A DNA stretch of 64,000 nucleotides from Typha latifolia (lineage: Eukaryota > Streptophyta > Magnoliopsida > Poales > Typhaceae). Where the stretch lies: positions 2,547,001 through 2,611,000 of the forward strand of contig CM034110.1 of the NCBI GenBank assembly GCA_019914945.1, in the 5' to 3' direction. This document shows positions 1 through 11,604 of this stretch, piece by piece. Position 1 is the stretch's first letter, and each line of letters starts with the position of its first letter. A model generated the notes under the pieces. It saw only the letters and a program-made list of their open reading frames with translations. It searched no databases and was not told the origin of the DNA. The position numbers and the translations under genes were made by a program.

Positions 1-1462
1 CTAATCCCTCGGACAGCACCAAGTGGTATGCAACCGGACATATCTTCTCCAAGACCTAGAATGGCCCAAAATAGCGATTGGACAACTTCTAGTTTTCTAC
101 TGGGCATAACGTCACATGATGATATGGTTGCACCTACATGAACACCCAATTGCCGACCTCAAAGACTTGCTTCATGCGGTTCTTAGCAAGCTTTATATGT
201 GCACACAACCTTATCAAAGTAGCATCATGATCCATCAATGCTAAGTCCACCTCGATCCAATTGGTAGAAGCGATGAGGTCGTATGCACGTAATGTCGGCA
301 TTGTCCGTCTGTAGACTACCACTAATGGCGTCATGCAGATACTACTATGGTGGGCAGTGTTGTAAGACCACTCCGCCCATGACAAAAACTCCAACTAATG
401 CCTCAACATCTCTCCCACAAAGCATTGCAAATACTGCTCGATGCCCCAATTGTCCACCTCGGTTTGGCCATCTGTTTGTGGATGATAGACTGAAGTGAGG
501 TCCAATTAGGTCCCTTGTAACCTAAAAAACCTAGACCAAAAATTGCTAATAAACACATGGTCACAATCAGGGACGATCATGCATGGCATGCCATGGAGTT
601 TAGCTACATCTCAAACAAAATTTTAGCCACCGACTTGGCTGAAAATGGGTGTGATAGTGCTAGAAGTTTTCGTATCAACTACCACAAAAATTACAAAGTA
701 ACCACATAACACTGCAAGACCTTTTATGAAATTCATAGAAATATCTTCTCATACACGGTCCGATATAGGTAGAGGCTGCAACAATCCTGCTAGCTTTAAG
801 ATTGAAGTCTTTGTTCATTAATTTCACATGCACGAATGAAGGCCCTCACATCCTAACCATGTGGAGCTCTATGATAGCCTCCTATAAATCCTCAAAACTT
901 CCTCTTGGCCCCACCTTTGGAGTTTGGTGTAATAATCCAACAACTTCAGTTACAACCCATCGTCTGTGGGCACTCGAATGCACCCACGGTCCAACACAAA
1001 CCTTCTCGATTCTCCACACCTCCTGTAATAACCTCATAACATCTAGATCAGATGTACATGGATGTTTCAACTCTTTAAAGAATGGAAATGAAGGAGAGGA
1101 GTATGTCACGAGCTCGGCAATATTAGCTTAGCGCGCAATAGTGCATTAGCCTCTCTATTTTCTCCCCTTCTTATACTAAATTTTATAGACATATCCCAAC
1201 AATTTGGTGACCCATCTTTGCTGTGTCGAGGTGTGGATCCTCTGTGCCATAAAGTATAGAAACCTTCCTTGATCGGTTCTAATAATGAACAATCGATATG
1301 TTAAATATGGCCTCCATTTTATCACCGCGTGTAGGATGGCAAGCATCTCCCTTTCATACGTCAACAATTGTTGAGATTTAGTTGACAAAGCCTTTCTTAG
1401 AAAAGCTATGGCCCAACCCCTTTGCATAAGCACTGCCCCTATGCCAATTCCTGAAGCATCAC
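1..1462 (-). pseudogene. Ty3/gypsy pol remnant (RNase H to integrase C-terminus), family C-like
   Basis: Reads right to left. RNase H at about 1176-1462 shows [13 protein letters not shown] and TYEREMLAILHAV. A post-RNase H spacer and H2C2 region lie at about 810-1110, and the integrase core near 400-520 keeps TDGQTEV. Integrase C-terminal sequence is at 134-394 (EFLSWAEWSYNTAHH) and a chromodomain-proximal piece VLEKICPVAYHL at 1-60, so the element continues off the left edge. The integrase tail closely matches the plus-strand copy at 10347-10601. Many stops and frameshifts make it non-functional. It is interrupted at 1463 by an LTR after ...GCATCAC, inside the RNase H motif VECDASG. Confidence 0.85.
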
Positions 1463-1903
1463 TGATACGATCACCTCAGAATGGTTATAGTTGCAATAAG
1501 GATCAACTCTAGATAGATCTAAAACTGGAACTTTTGAAGACAATGCCAACTGGCCCAATCATCCAAAAGATTTAAGATTCGGAAAGATTTTTCTCTTAGA
1601 AGTCAGGAATTCAACACAACTAGAATCACAATGATCGGAAGAGTAGATTAAAAGTTGTGGTTGAAATATTGACAGAGGTTCAGTAGGTAATGGGATAGAT
1701 GTGGAAGGTGGAAGATGGGATAATGGTGAGGGTTAAGGTTTATAAAGGTGGTGAAGTCAGCAATAGTGGGGATAAAGCCTAAAGCTAGACAAAGAGGAAA
1801 AGGTTGGAACAATCCTTGAAAGGCAAGAGGACACGGTCAGATTGAGAGAGGAAGGAGACGACATCCAGTAATGGCTCCCTTGGAAAGAAGGAGATAGTAG
1901 TAG

Positions 1904-1944
<41 letters not shown>

Positions 1945-2307
1945 AAGAAATAGGAAGGAAAATGTCAATAATTTTCAATAGCTTCAATGAGGCTAACCTA
2001 TTTAGAGGATAACCTAACAATAGCTTCAATACCTTTAACATATTTAGAGGCTAACCTAACAACCAAAACAAATAAAAAATAAACCTAATGCAATCCATCC
2101 TCACCATGAGGTGTTTCAACGGCCTTATGAAGCCATTTGAATGACCAAAATAGGCTCTCAGAATTTTCGAATGCTATGTAAACATTTAAACGCTGCGTTC
2201 GAACGGGTCTTCTAGCATTTGAACGCCATAGCCAGAATTCTTCATTCCTCGAATACAAAAATGATTCCGCTCGAGACAATAACAAGATCCAAACCCTAGT
2301 TGTATCA
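1463..2307 (-). repeat. LTR (3' LTR of a minus-strand gypsy, family A-related)
   Basis: In minus-strand sense it starts TGATACAA at 2307, directly after the pol end and tract ending GTGGAT, and ends GATCGTATCA at 1463. The termini are a near-perfect inverted repeat (TGATACAA / TCGTATCA) like family A. It carries degenerate GTTCGAAC palindromes at about 2165-2225 and a GA/CT microsatellite. It is inserted in the RNase H domain of the pol at 1-1462. The partner LTR on the right was not found, so no target duplication can be tested. Confidence 0.75.
1904..1941. repeat. (GA)n microsatellite
   Basis: Uninterrupted GA dinucleotide run inside the LTR at 1463-2307. Confidence 0.95.
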
Positions 2308-3093
2308 ATCCACCATGCCTCCATCACCTTGACCTCAAGGTTTAAAATCCGAGAAGTGGTCCATAATGTCTGACTCCAACTCCCGGCACATCTATCAATT
2401 TGTCAAGCTACTCAATCAACAACTTTGTCTCCAACCTAGCCCCATGCCGCCGCCAACGACACGTTAGGACTCGCACTGGCCCCTCTTGTCCATCTCCTAG
2501 TGTTGGTTTAGGAAATTCTAAACCAACTGGTTGCTTAGGTCCAACCCAACCCTTCAAGACCAAAACATGAAAAATCAAGTGAACTGAAACTCCTTCGTGC
2601 AACTCCAATCTGTAAGCTACTGACCTAATCCTCTCCAAGATGTGGTATGGCCCAAAAAATTTGAAGTTAACCTTCTAGTTTTGAGTCGATCGAAGTGTGG
2701 TTTGGCGATAGGCCTGAGCTCGCACATAGACCATTTGATAGACTTTAAACACCTTCTTGTGCCTACCCTTGTCATAAATTTACTTCATTTTTTGGGTTGA
2801 TACTAGATGAATCCTCAATTGACTCAGCACCTCGTCTCGGTTAGCTAACTCGAGGTTGACTTTGATCCGGTCCAACGTCGTGGGTTGGTCATACTCACAG
2901 AATATTGGTGGGGTGCGCCAATAAACTACCTCAAATGGGGTCATCATAGTTCTCGAATGGAACGTCGTGTTGTATGCCCTTTGGCCTCTGATAGCCCCTC
3001 AACAAAGTCCATAGAGATACCCTCCCAAATTTCTCGAGAATCAGCGAGTGGTTGCATCAGCCCCGCCCCGCCGACTTCATTGTCTCCTATTAT
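2308..3093 (-). pseudogene. Gypsy integrase C-terminus and chromodomain remnant
   Basis: Minus-strand reading gives LMQPLADSREIWEGISMDF (start of the integrase core, about 2990-3060), then MTPFEVVYWRTPP, then ILERIRSVAYRLELHEG and VLKGWVGPKQPVGLEFPKP, and a chromodomain-like tail RWRRHGARLETKLLIE (about 2408-2500). Core sequence between EAKGH and the MTPFEVVY block is missing at about 2975, so the second Asp and the Glu of the DDE triad are absent. It runs straight into the LTR at 2307, so that LTR is its 3' LTR. The 5' side is cut by LTR B at 3094. Confidence 0.8.
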
Positions 3094-3615
3094 GGACCGA
3101 CTAGAGAAGATCCACAACAAGGGAGTGTAGGCTTTGATTATGGTAAATGATGGTAGATGGAGAGGATGCAAGGGGAGATGATGGTTGTGGTGATGGTGAG
3201 GAAGATGAAAGGCAATAATGGCGATGGTGAAGGGAGATTAATTTATTTCTACTCGTAAGTTATCTTACTCTTACTCCTAAGATAAACTCAAGGCTAGAAT
3301 AATTTCTCAATGCTTGGAAGCCAAATAGAGGAGCCCAACCTCTTTATATATAGAGGTTGGGTATAATGAGTTCCACTAGGACTAGCTCTAAATGCTTATA
3401 CGACTCAAATTAGGATTTGCCTTAAAGGCTTACTTGATTTAACTAGACTTATTTTAAGGGCTGTCATGACTTACTTGGACTTGCCTTAATGGTTCACTTG
3501 ACTAAACTAGACTTACCTAAAAGTCTTACATCATAAATAATTAAAGGATAAATAGACTCGATCAATCGAGCCTAATGTTCTCACAAATCGATACGATCAA
3601 ATTCAGATCACATCA
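3094..3615 (-). repeat. LTR, family B (3' LTR of the minus-strand element at 3616-6147)
   Basis: Minus-strand sense starts TGATGTGAT at 3615 immediately after the chromodomain end. It contains CTCTATATATAGAGG (TATA region, near 3340-3356). It matches the LTRs at 11841-12292 and 18649-19143. The left boundary, near GGACCGACTAGAG, is set by comparison with those copies and lacks a clean CA end. No GTTCGAAC palindromes are present. Confidence 0.75.
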
Positions 3616-4530
3616 CTCCACTATGCTTTCGACCAACTTGTCCATAAGGTGAGAAGTATGGGAAGCATTGCATCAACTCGAACTCAGATTCCCAAGTCGG
3701 ATCTCCCATTGGTTTATTAGACCACTCAACTTGCACCTGTGTGATCAATCTTTCATCTACCCGAATCTTTGTCTTGGCTAGAACCCAAAGTGGCATGGGC
3801 TTTTGGTCATGTGTAGGCTATATCGGGTATGTTGGTCATAACAGCTATCTCAGCTGCAACTCGGGCTCACAAGGCTAAAACATGGAACACTAGGTGCTCT
3901 CACAAATCATCTAGAAGATCAAGTCGGTAGGCCATCTCGCCTACCCGATTAATCACTTGGTATGGCCCAAAGTACCTATGTGCTAGCTTTTGGTTCATGA
4001 TGGGCCAAACCGAGGTCTGACGGTATGGTTGGAGTTTGATGTAGACCTAATCTTCTTCTATGAATGTCCGATCCTAGTGTTGCCGATTGTAGATCTACTT
4101 CATCTGATCCTGTGCAGCTGCCAAGTTGCCAGCCATCGGATCTGAGCATCCCTATCGACTAGGGTTTCCTCAATGTTTGTACTTTTCATCTGTCGAGTCG
4201 GTGCCTAGGAGACTAAGGTAGGGGGCAGCCTACCATAAACTACCCGAAATGGCGAGGTGTCTATGGCTGAGTGGTGGGCAGTGTTGTAGGCCCATTATGC
4301 CCATGGTAAGTATCGTAGGTATTGCTCCAAATACCAGCTCAAGACCTCTGTCCGTGGATGGTATGCCAAACTTATACTGAACGTCGTGTCCTATAGACAA
4401 AATAATTCTTGCCAAAATTGACTAGTGAACATCGAATCTCGGTTGGACACAATAGATTGAGGTATCCCATGAAGTTTAGCGACATCAAGAACGAAGACCT
4501 CCACATCAACAAGCCATGGTAGCAGGCTTG
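3616..4530 (-). pseudogene. Integrase and chromodomain remnant, family B
   Basis: The chromodomain-like segment lies at 3616-3796 (QVEWSNKPMGDPTWESEFEL). Integrase C-terminal sequence follows at 3800-4430 (YNTAHHSAIDTSPFRVVYG in a shifted frame). A core piece at about 4430-4500 reads VAKLHGIPQSIVSNRDSMF and includes the second catalytic Asp. Near 4520 the sequence jumps directly into the protease-RT linker, so RT and RNase H are wholly deleted. Frameshifts and stops are frequent. Confidence 0.75.
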
Positions 4531-4860
4531 TGGTAACCCAGTTAGGGCTTGAAGGCTAGCCTAGGGTCTGGCCTCAACCCTTCGAGTTGAATTGGTCTCC
4601 CCTCATACTTGAAGTTCATCTACATCATCCCGAAATCAACTAGGATAGGGCCCAAGCCCTAAAGCCATTGAACTTCTAGGACCAAGTCAGCCCCCTTGAG
4701 CACCAATGGGTGTAGGTTCAACCGGAACATCACACATTGGATATATACCTCAACTCCATCGCACCTACTATCGATCTGCAAGAATGTGCCATCTTTGATG
4801 GCTACATCAAATCTGATGGTTAGAGTCACCCGTAACCCAATTTGTCGCACCAACTTCTCA
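4531..4860 (-). pseudogene. Protease C-terminal half and protease-RT linker, family B
   Basis: Minus-strand residues FDVAIKDGTFLQID, GVEVYIQCVMFRLNLHPL and GADLVLEVQWL (4659-4853) match the retropepsin-like region seen at 22404-22560 (GFDVMIGDGTTL, GADIVLGTQC). The linker LGPILVDFGMM follows. The N-terminal DTG half is not readable here. It lies between gag on the right and the fused integrase on the left, in normal gag-pol order apart from the RT/RNase H deletion. Confidence 0.7.
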
Positions 4861-6147
4861 TCTATGAGTACTGCCCGAGTCGATTAGTATCTCGACTCAG
4901 TGCTTCTAAATCAAACCCTCTACCCATAGGGTTCAAGGTGCTCGCGAGCCTAAATAGGCACGTAAGCTCAACTAGGCATGCACCTCATCCTCATGGTCTG
5001 CGCATTCCATATGTGCTACCTCCTCTTCATCACCTAACGGCTCCTTTTTGCCCTCCTCGTCTCCTGCAAGGAACATGATCATTGCAGGTTATTTTCCACA
5101 CTTGTGGCCCAAAGGAAACTTCTCGTCGCAATAGAAACACAAACCCTTGGCCCTCATTTCCTCAATTTGTGCCGAGGTTAGCCGTCGGGAGAAGCTCTTC
5201 CGTTCCTCTCCAAAGACAGTGAGAGGGGCACTAGGTGGTAGGGACTTTCCCCCTTGCGGTCGAGCGGGAGGACCAAATCCGGCACTGCTCGATGGAGCCG
5301 GCCAAGATCCTCTCATGTCTGTAGGGCTCCATGGCACCTTGGAGCTTCTTCATAGCTCCTTGACCTCCTCCTCCATGGCCGCTGTAGAAAAGGCCTCCAA
5401 CAATGTCCTAGGTTTCATGGCCTTGACCTCCGCTTGTATGACAGACTTATGTCCACTAATGAAGGTTTTGCAAAGGGCTAAGTCTGACCATGGTTCGTTG
5501 AGTTAGCTTAGTCAAGATTGCTTGGAAGTCTTCATACTCAATTGGACAGAATCGAGTACATATGGCGGAAGCAAACTCTTCCCAAGACAAAAATGGTTGA
5601 ATTCGTTGTGCCGCTAGGAACTATCTGACTGTGACATCCTCCAAGTGAAACGAGGCTACTAGGACTTTCTGGTGGTCTAGGTCCCTTGGTAAGTGAAGAA
5701 CTGATCCGCTTGATAGAGATAGCGGATCGCCTCCAGCAAACTTAGGGAAATCAAGTCGAACAGTATGAACTTGAGTCCCTACAAATGGCCCATCTTCATG
5801 GATGGCATGTCCTCATTCCCCGCGTGAGTCCATTTTGGCACATGGAGGGTGACCCACTATGGCATCTGCTCCATGACCTATTAGGTCGGACCATTTCTTG
5901 CCCTAGCTGCAGGTGGCTCGGGCAAATCTCTAGCTGCAGGTCATTCATGGTCTTGGTGCAGGTGGTTCATGTAGGACCACTCTATTTTGGGCCAAACCGT
6001 AGCTGTAGGTGGCTCGGTCCAAGCCCTAGCCACGGGTGGTTCAGGCAAAGCTCTAGGCACCATCGGGTCAGACCAAGCCCTAGCTATTGGATGTGGTGGA
6101 GTTTAGTGCGCTGAATTCTATTTCGTGCGCCTAACCCTGGTGGGTTC
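4861..6147 (-). pseudogene. gag remnant, family B, with CX2CX7HX2C zinc knuckle
   Basis: A nucleocapsid-type knuckle at about 5100-5150 on the minus strand reads GLCFYCDEKFPLGHKCGK with all Cys/His kept, preceded by SAQIEEMRAKG. Upstream is a Pro/Gly/Ser-rich segment and then capsid-like sequence with several stops. The N-terminal third is a degenerate nine-residue repeat (see 5905-6090). The plus-strand family B gag at 25186-30004 is homologous, including the segment around 25440-25560. At 6147 it abuts a family C-type primer-binding site instead of its own leader, so this is a recombination junction. Confidence 0.75.
5905..6090. repeat. Degenerate ~27-bp tandem repeats in gag
   Basis: About six imperfect units built around CTAGCTGCAGGTGGCTCGG and variants, encoding about nine residues each on the minus strand (EPPTA / EPPAA blocks). 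A similar degenerate repeat occurs on the opposite strand at about 25480-25680 in the other family B gag. Confidence 0.6.
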
Positions 6148-6219
6148 TGATAGGCTCTGATACCAATTCATATCAGAGCCTATCAATTGGTATTAGAGCC
6201 TATCAATTGGTATCGGAGC
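6148..6219. other. Head-to-head cluster of primer-binding sites with perfect palindrome
   Basis: TGATAGGCTCTGATA (6148-6162) and TATCAGAGCCTATCA (6171-6185) are perfect 15-bp inverted arms with an 8-base loop. The left arm includes a minus-strand PBS (6153-6165). To the right come a plus-strand PBS variant TGGTATTAGAGCC (6188-6200) and TGGTATCGGAGC (6208-6219), which leads into family C gag. No LTR separates the two divergent elements. Confidence 0.8.
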
Positions 6220-6242
6220 AGGCGAACCTCAGACCTCCATTA

Positions 6243-7722
6243 ATGGTTGAAACAAGAAAGATGACATCAACAAGGAGACCTATGGAGAGCACACCGATAA
6301 GGGAAGACTTAATCCACGATAATCCTAACCGTGAGGCCGATTCCTTTGGAGCGACCATGGTAAGACCGAGTCAACCAACGTCCATGGGTGTGAATATGGT
6401 TTTGGCGGATGAACTTAGAGGCATGTTCCTTACATTGTTGCATTGAGTTGATGTATTTCAAAAAGATCACAATGATTTCAAGGAATATGTCATGAACCGA
6501 TTGGATTCGTCATCTCCTCGATGACGATCAGAGTTTCAAGAAGGACCAGCGGTGGGACCTCATCAAATCGATACCCCACAGGTCCACGTGCATTATGTGA
6601 ATGTCAATGATCTCTTCTTACCTATGCCTATACATTATTGCCCACCTCCGTTACAGAACCCAAGACCAGGAACCCGAGAGGCGTGCGGCACTGGTGCGCT
6701 TCGTTGACGAGAAAGATTGGCACTTTGAGAATAAGGTTGATCCTTTTGGAGATGGTGATGGATGTGCTCGAGGATTTAGAGAAGGTGATCAACTTGCACA
6801 AAGGTTTAGACCTGAACTAAGGATCTTTTGCGAACCTGACAATACTATTCGAGGAAGAATTGCACGCTTGGACTTTTTAAAATTCTAAGGCAGTGATCCA
6901 ACGGATTAGGTGTTTCAAGTTGAACAATATTTTGATTATCAAGGTACAGCAGAAGATGCAAAAGTTCAGATGGCAAGCTTTCACCTCCAAGGAACAGCAT
7001 TGCATTAGTATAGATCAGTTATTCGTGGTGGAGGATTTACGGGATAGGCTAATTTTTGTAGGAGGATTACACGCAGATTTGGAAAAATGACATATGAAGA
7101 TTTTGCTGCCACATTAAGCAAGATGGTTCAGAGGACGACCATATTGGAGTACCAAGCTAAGTTTAAAAGAGTTATTAGTCGTTATGAACCACCTTGGCAC
7201 GAACCGACATTGATGAGCACATTTATTTCAGGGCTGCGGGCGGAGATATAAGCAGATCTTTGTGCTCTTTGTCCTACTACTCTTGAGGAGGCCTTTAAGA
7301 AGGCCGTGAGGATGGAGCAAAAATATAAGGCTCTCATGATGGTAGCAAAAACAAGTTGGGGCAACCGAGATGGGCAGTTTGCAACTAGAACATCGGTTGG
7401 AAATTATACAGATTCAAAGATAGCTGCTGCGAGTACTAGACCACGACCACCTTTGAGACCTTCTTCCGATGTTAGAGGAGGCGCAAGACCCCCGTTTGAA
7501 CTCTCACACCTGCCTAGGTGGAGGAGCGAAGAACGAAGGGCCTTTACTTTCGATGCGATAAATGTTTCAGCCCTAGTCATCGGTGTTCTAAACCGATCGG
7601 GAGTGTGATGCTCATCGATGATCTCGAGGAGGATGATGAGGTTGTTGATGATGAAGAGTGTCCAGAGGAGGTCCATGCGGAGGCTATTGAGGTGGGTGCG
7701 GAGGAAGATATCTAAGCTGAAA
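6243..7722 (+). pseudogene. gag remnant, family C
   Basis: The first ATG after the PBS begins METRKM-type sequence (MVETRKMTSTRR). Leader-proximal gag continues as VNVNDLFLPMPI and DWHFENKVDPFGDGDG, then a capsid region at about 6890-7340 and a nucleocapsid knuckle at about 7540-7595 (YFRCDKCFSPSHRC), where the first Cys is Tyr. Several stops (first at about 6444) and frame changes inactivate it. It is homologous to 62552-63560 at the right edge. An acidic linker (EEDDEVVDDEECPEE) leads into the protease. Confidence 0.8.
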
Positions 7723-7727
7723 TATCG

Positions 7728-8045
7728 ATGCATGCATATTCAGGTACTTCTGCACTGAGAACATTACGGGTAGATGAATTCGTTAGAAAGTATTGTGTGC
7801 ACATCCTCATCGATACGGGGAATACACACAACTTTCTAGACGGGAGGTTAGTGAGGAGATTGGGTTTGGATGCCAAACCAACCACAGGATTTGACATTGC
7901 TATTGGAGATGACACGAAGCTTAAGGCGGAGAGCTTGTGTCGTCGGGTCGGTATACAGGTGCAAGGGCACGACATCATTGTGGATTTGTATCCGTTAGTG
8001 CTATGAGAAGCATACATTGTCCTTAGTACTCAGTGGTTATAGAGT
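7728..8045 (+). pseudogene. Retropepsin (aspartic protease) domain, family C
   Basis: HILIDTGNTHNFLD contains the catalytic DTG, followed by GFDIAIGDDTKL, VGIQVQGHDIIVDLYPL and STQWL just before the linker VTFDF. This is the usual gypsy protease order. Stops at about 8004 and 8040 break the chain to RT. The domain itself is the best-preserved protease on the plus strand. Confidence 0.8.
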
Positions 8046-9090
8046 TTGGGACTCGTCACATTTGATTTCTGGAGCATGTGGATGAAATTTAAACAACGAA
8101 ATAAAGATGTGCGGCTTGATGGCGTTCGGTCTTCATCGATTCCTAGGATGCAGCCTATGGTGGGGCTGCCTTGTGCGTATGATTTAGCCTATCTTCTTCA
8201 GTTAGGACCAGCAGGAGGTGAGCCTCAAACGAGTTCAAGTACTACCATTGAATTGTCTAATTTATTAGATAACTATTCTGGACTATTTGAGGAGCTACAT
8301 GAGTTGCCACCGAGGAGAGCAATAGACCATCGCATAGAGATTGTACCCGGGGATGCACTGGCGAACGTGACGCCATATCGGTATCCACATGTGCAAAAAG
8401 AAGTTATCTCAAAGATGGTAGCCGAGATGTTGGAGCAAAATCTCATTCAACCAAGTCATAGCTCATACTTATCCCTCGTGCTATTAGTGCGGAAAAGGGA
8501 TGGGACATGTCGTTTTTGTGTTGACTATTGGGCATTAAACGCTATTACCGTCAAGGATTGGTATCCTATTCTGGTTGTAGAGGAGCTACTAGACGAGCTT
8601 GCAGGGGCGACTATATTCAGCAAGCTTGACTTGAGGGCTGGGTATCATCAAATTAGAGTTCACCCGGCGGATGTACACAAAACTGCATTTCAGACTCCGG
8701 ACGGGCATTACGAGTTCTGGATGATGCCTTGTGGTCTCACCAATGCTCCAGCTACTTTCAAGGCCTCATGAATGATATATTTCCGCCTCTATTGTGAAGG
8801 TATGTCTTGGTATTTTATGACGATATTTTGGTGTATAGTAGGAATGAATTGGAGCATTAGTGATATTTGGAGAATGTGCTGAATTTGTTGAAGCAAAACC
8901 AATTGAAGATCAAGAAGTTCAAGTGCCTTTGGGGAGTATCACAAGTGGAGTATTTAGGCCACATCATTTTAGAGGAAGGTGTAGCGGCGGATCCTTAAAA
9001 GGTTGCATGCATGATTCCTTGGCCTATTCCTACTACTACCACCAGATTGAGAGGATTTTTGTGGCTGACTGAATATTATCGCCAATTCAT
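8046..9090 (+). pseudogene. Reverse transcriptase, family C
   Basis: The open stretch at 8046-8771 carries IEIVPGDALANVTPYRYPH, EMLEQNLIQPSHSSY, CRFCVDYWALNAI, FSKLDLRAGYHQIRVHPAD and MMPCGLTNAPATF. A one-base frameshift just after ATF (about 8760) separates this from VLVFYDDILVYSRN (8800-8850), in which the catalytic YDD is intact. The downstream thumb/connection ([16 protein letters not shown]) is frameshifted. Confidence 0.85.
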
Positions 9091-9189
9091 CTCCTATCAC
9101 TTCTTTATTGAAGGACTCTTTTAGATGGACGGATAAAGCCACTACAACTTTTGAAAAATTAAAAACAGCAATTACAACGGCGCCCGTTC

Positions 9190-9560
9190 TAGCACTACCG
9201 GACTTCACCAAAGAGTTCATTGTGGAATGTGATGCGTCGGGTGTTGGCATAGGAGCTGTACTAATGCAATGAGAACGTTGCATTGCCTATCTTAGCAAGG
9301 CTTTATCACAAAAATCTCAGCAATTATCAACTTATGAGAGAGATGTTGGCAATTCTGCATGCGGTGACAAAGTGGAGGCCTTATTTGATCAGTAGACGAT
9401 TCATTATACGAACTGATGAAAGGAGTCTTCCATACTTTATGGGACAGCATATACACACTTCGGCACAGCAGAGATGGGTCACAAAATTATTAGGGTATGA
9501 TTATGAAATACAATAGAAGAATGGAACGGAAAATAGAGCGACGGATGCACTATCGTGCCA
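9190..9560 (+). pseudogene. RNase H domain, family C
   Basis: Shows [64 protein letters not shown] and ENRATDALS, so the D-E-D-D residues are all visible. In-frame stops at about 9271 and 9514 interrupt it. It lies directly downstream of RT and upstream of the H2C2/integrase region. Confidence 0.85.
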
Positions 9561-10990
9561 ACCCAACACTGCCGAGCTTGCAGCCTATTCTTCTCCTACC
9601 TTTCCCTTTTTTGACGAGCTGAGGTATGCATGTATATCTGACCCAGATGTTTTGAGATTGTTGCAGGAGGTGTTGGATGATCCGGAGCACCATCCAGATT
9701 TAGAGAATCGAGGTGGTTTGCTGCTGGACCGTCGATGCATTCGAGTGCCCGCAAATGATGGATTGCAACAGAAATTGTTGGATCACATCCACCAAATTCC
9801 AGAGGCTGGTCATGAGGGTGTCTTAAGGACTTATAGGAGAATATCTTAGAGTTGCACGTGGCCAGGATTAAGGCAGGATGTGAAGAGTTTTGTCCGTGCT
9901 TGCGAAGTCTGCCAAAGGGCTAAGGCAACCACATTGAAACTAGCCAAATTACTTCAGCCTTTACTTATACTGGACCATGTTTGGGAGGACATTTCTATGG
10001 ATTTCATAGTGGGTCTTCCACTAGTACAAAGTTATTTCATTATCTTTGTGGTGGTTGACAAATTGAGCAAGTACACGCACTTTTCAGCATTGTCATATCC
10101 GTTTTTAGCCAAGTCGGTAGCTAAAATTTTTGTTAGAGATACTACTCGGTTGCATAGCATGCCACGCTCTCGGATCGTGATCATGTATTTATGAGCGACT
10201 TTTGGACGCAGTTTTTTAAATTATAGGGGGCTCGATTGAATTTTAGTTCGGCTTACCATTCATAGACGGACAGCCAAATCGAGGTGGTCAATCGAGGCAT
10301 TGAGCAGTACTTGAGGTGCTTTGTTGGAGAGATGCCGAGATGATCGTTGGAGTTCTTACCGTGGGCGGAGTGGTCTTATAACACCGCCTACCATTGCAGC
10401 ATTGGCATGACTCCATTTGAGGTAGTGTATGGACACACGACTCCGATGTTACGTGCTTATGATCCATTGGCATTTGCATATCAGACGGCGGTGGACTTAG
10501 CGTTGATGAATAGAGGCGCCACATTGAGGAGGTTGCGTGCCTATCTTAAACTTGCTCAAAACCGTATGAAACAAGTTTATGATCGTAGCCATAAGGAGTA
10601 AGAGTTTGACGTCGACAGTTGGGTGTTTGTGAGGGTATAGCCATATCGACAGGTGACCTTATGTCCGATGCATAACTAAAAGTTAGCTCATCGCTACATT
10701 GGTCTGTTTCGAGTGTTGGCGCATATTGGTCAGGTTGCATATCGTTTAGAGCTATCGGAGGGGTCAAGAATGCATCTTGTCTCCCATATTTCATTACTGT
10801 GGTGGATTGGAGATCATGAGATCGTTGGATCAGTTGTACCGAAGCCATTGGAGGAGACAGAGATCATAGAGCCAATTCGTGTACTTGCTAGGCGCCAACA
10901 ACGACATGGTCCCCGATTGGAGATGGAGATTCTAGTTGAGTGGCTTGGTAAGCCATCTGAGTTTTCACCTTGAGGGCAAGGTGGGGGACG
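9561..10990 (+). pseudogene. H2C2 zinc finger, integrase and chromodomain-like tail, family C
   Basis: H2C2 residues are in HQIPEAGHEG and CEVCQRAK. The core has ISMDFIVGLPL (first Asp), then LHSMPRSRIVIMYL, where the usual VSDRD is lost, and a frameshifted TDGQTEV-like stretch at about 10260. The C-terminal part (10347-10601) reads EFLPWAEWSYNTAYHCSIG, and IGQVAYRLELSEG with EILVEWLGKPSEFSP lies at 10713-10970. It ends just before the LTR at 11001. It is inactivated by stops and loss of catalytic context. Confidence 0.8.
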
Positions 10991-11000
10991 CGTGGTGGGC

Positions 11001-11574
11001 TGATACGTTTAGTTAAGATCTTTTCTTACTGTATTACTTATTTATTTTCATTAAAATAAAATTCCTATAAGTCACGTTTGGACGCAGGTGGGGTCGTATT
11101 CGAACGCCTTTGAGAACGCCTACATTAGGTTCGCAAATACAGAGAATGCATATTGTGCGTTCGAACGCGGTCGGGCGAGTTCAAATGCCCGTGTTCGAAC
11201 GCCGGCATCGCGTTCGAACGCAATAGACGGGAATATTCTAAAATTAGGGTTACTTATTGTTTTAGAACTTGTTGGCTAGGCTCTCTATATATATGGATGG
11301 CAGCCAAATTTATTATGCTATTGGAATATTGATTTCTTGCCTCTCTATCATCTATCTACCCTAATCTCCCTCCTCCTTCTTCACTATCCTTCCACCTCTA
11401 CCGTTGGCAAGGTTTCTCCTAACTTCTAATCTCCCTCGACTGTTGAGCCACTTCTATTCTTTGGGATCTCGACCACTTTGTTCCCTTCGTCTACATCCCT
11501 TAATTACATCCACCATTCACTTTCATCTCCAGGGGATTGTTCTGTAGCCGACCTTTTGGTACAAGAACTCATCA
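11001..11574 (+). repeat. LTR, family C
   Basis: Starts TGATACGTTTAG right after the pol end and ends AAGAACTCATCA. It is followed by a PBS at 11578, so one LTR is shared by an upstream pol and a downstream leader. GTTCGAAC palindromes lie at 11095-11222, and a TATA-like CTCTATATATATGG at about 11282-11295 follows them. It matches the minus-strand copy at 12563-13164 and the plus-strand copy at 61755-62545. Confidence 0.85.
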
Positions 11575-11577
11575 ATT

Positions 11578-11590
11578 TGGTATCAGAGCC
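11578..11590 (+). other. Primer-binding site (tRNA-iMet type)
   Basis: TGGTATCAGAGCC is complementary to the 3' end of plant initiator-Met tRNA and lies three bases after LTR C. The leader continues only to about 11604, then joins a minus-strand family B gag fragment. Confidence 0.85.
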
Positions 11591-11604
11591 TATCAGGTTT
11601 TTCC

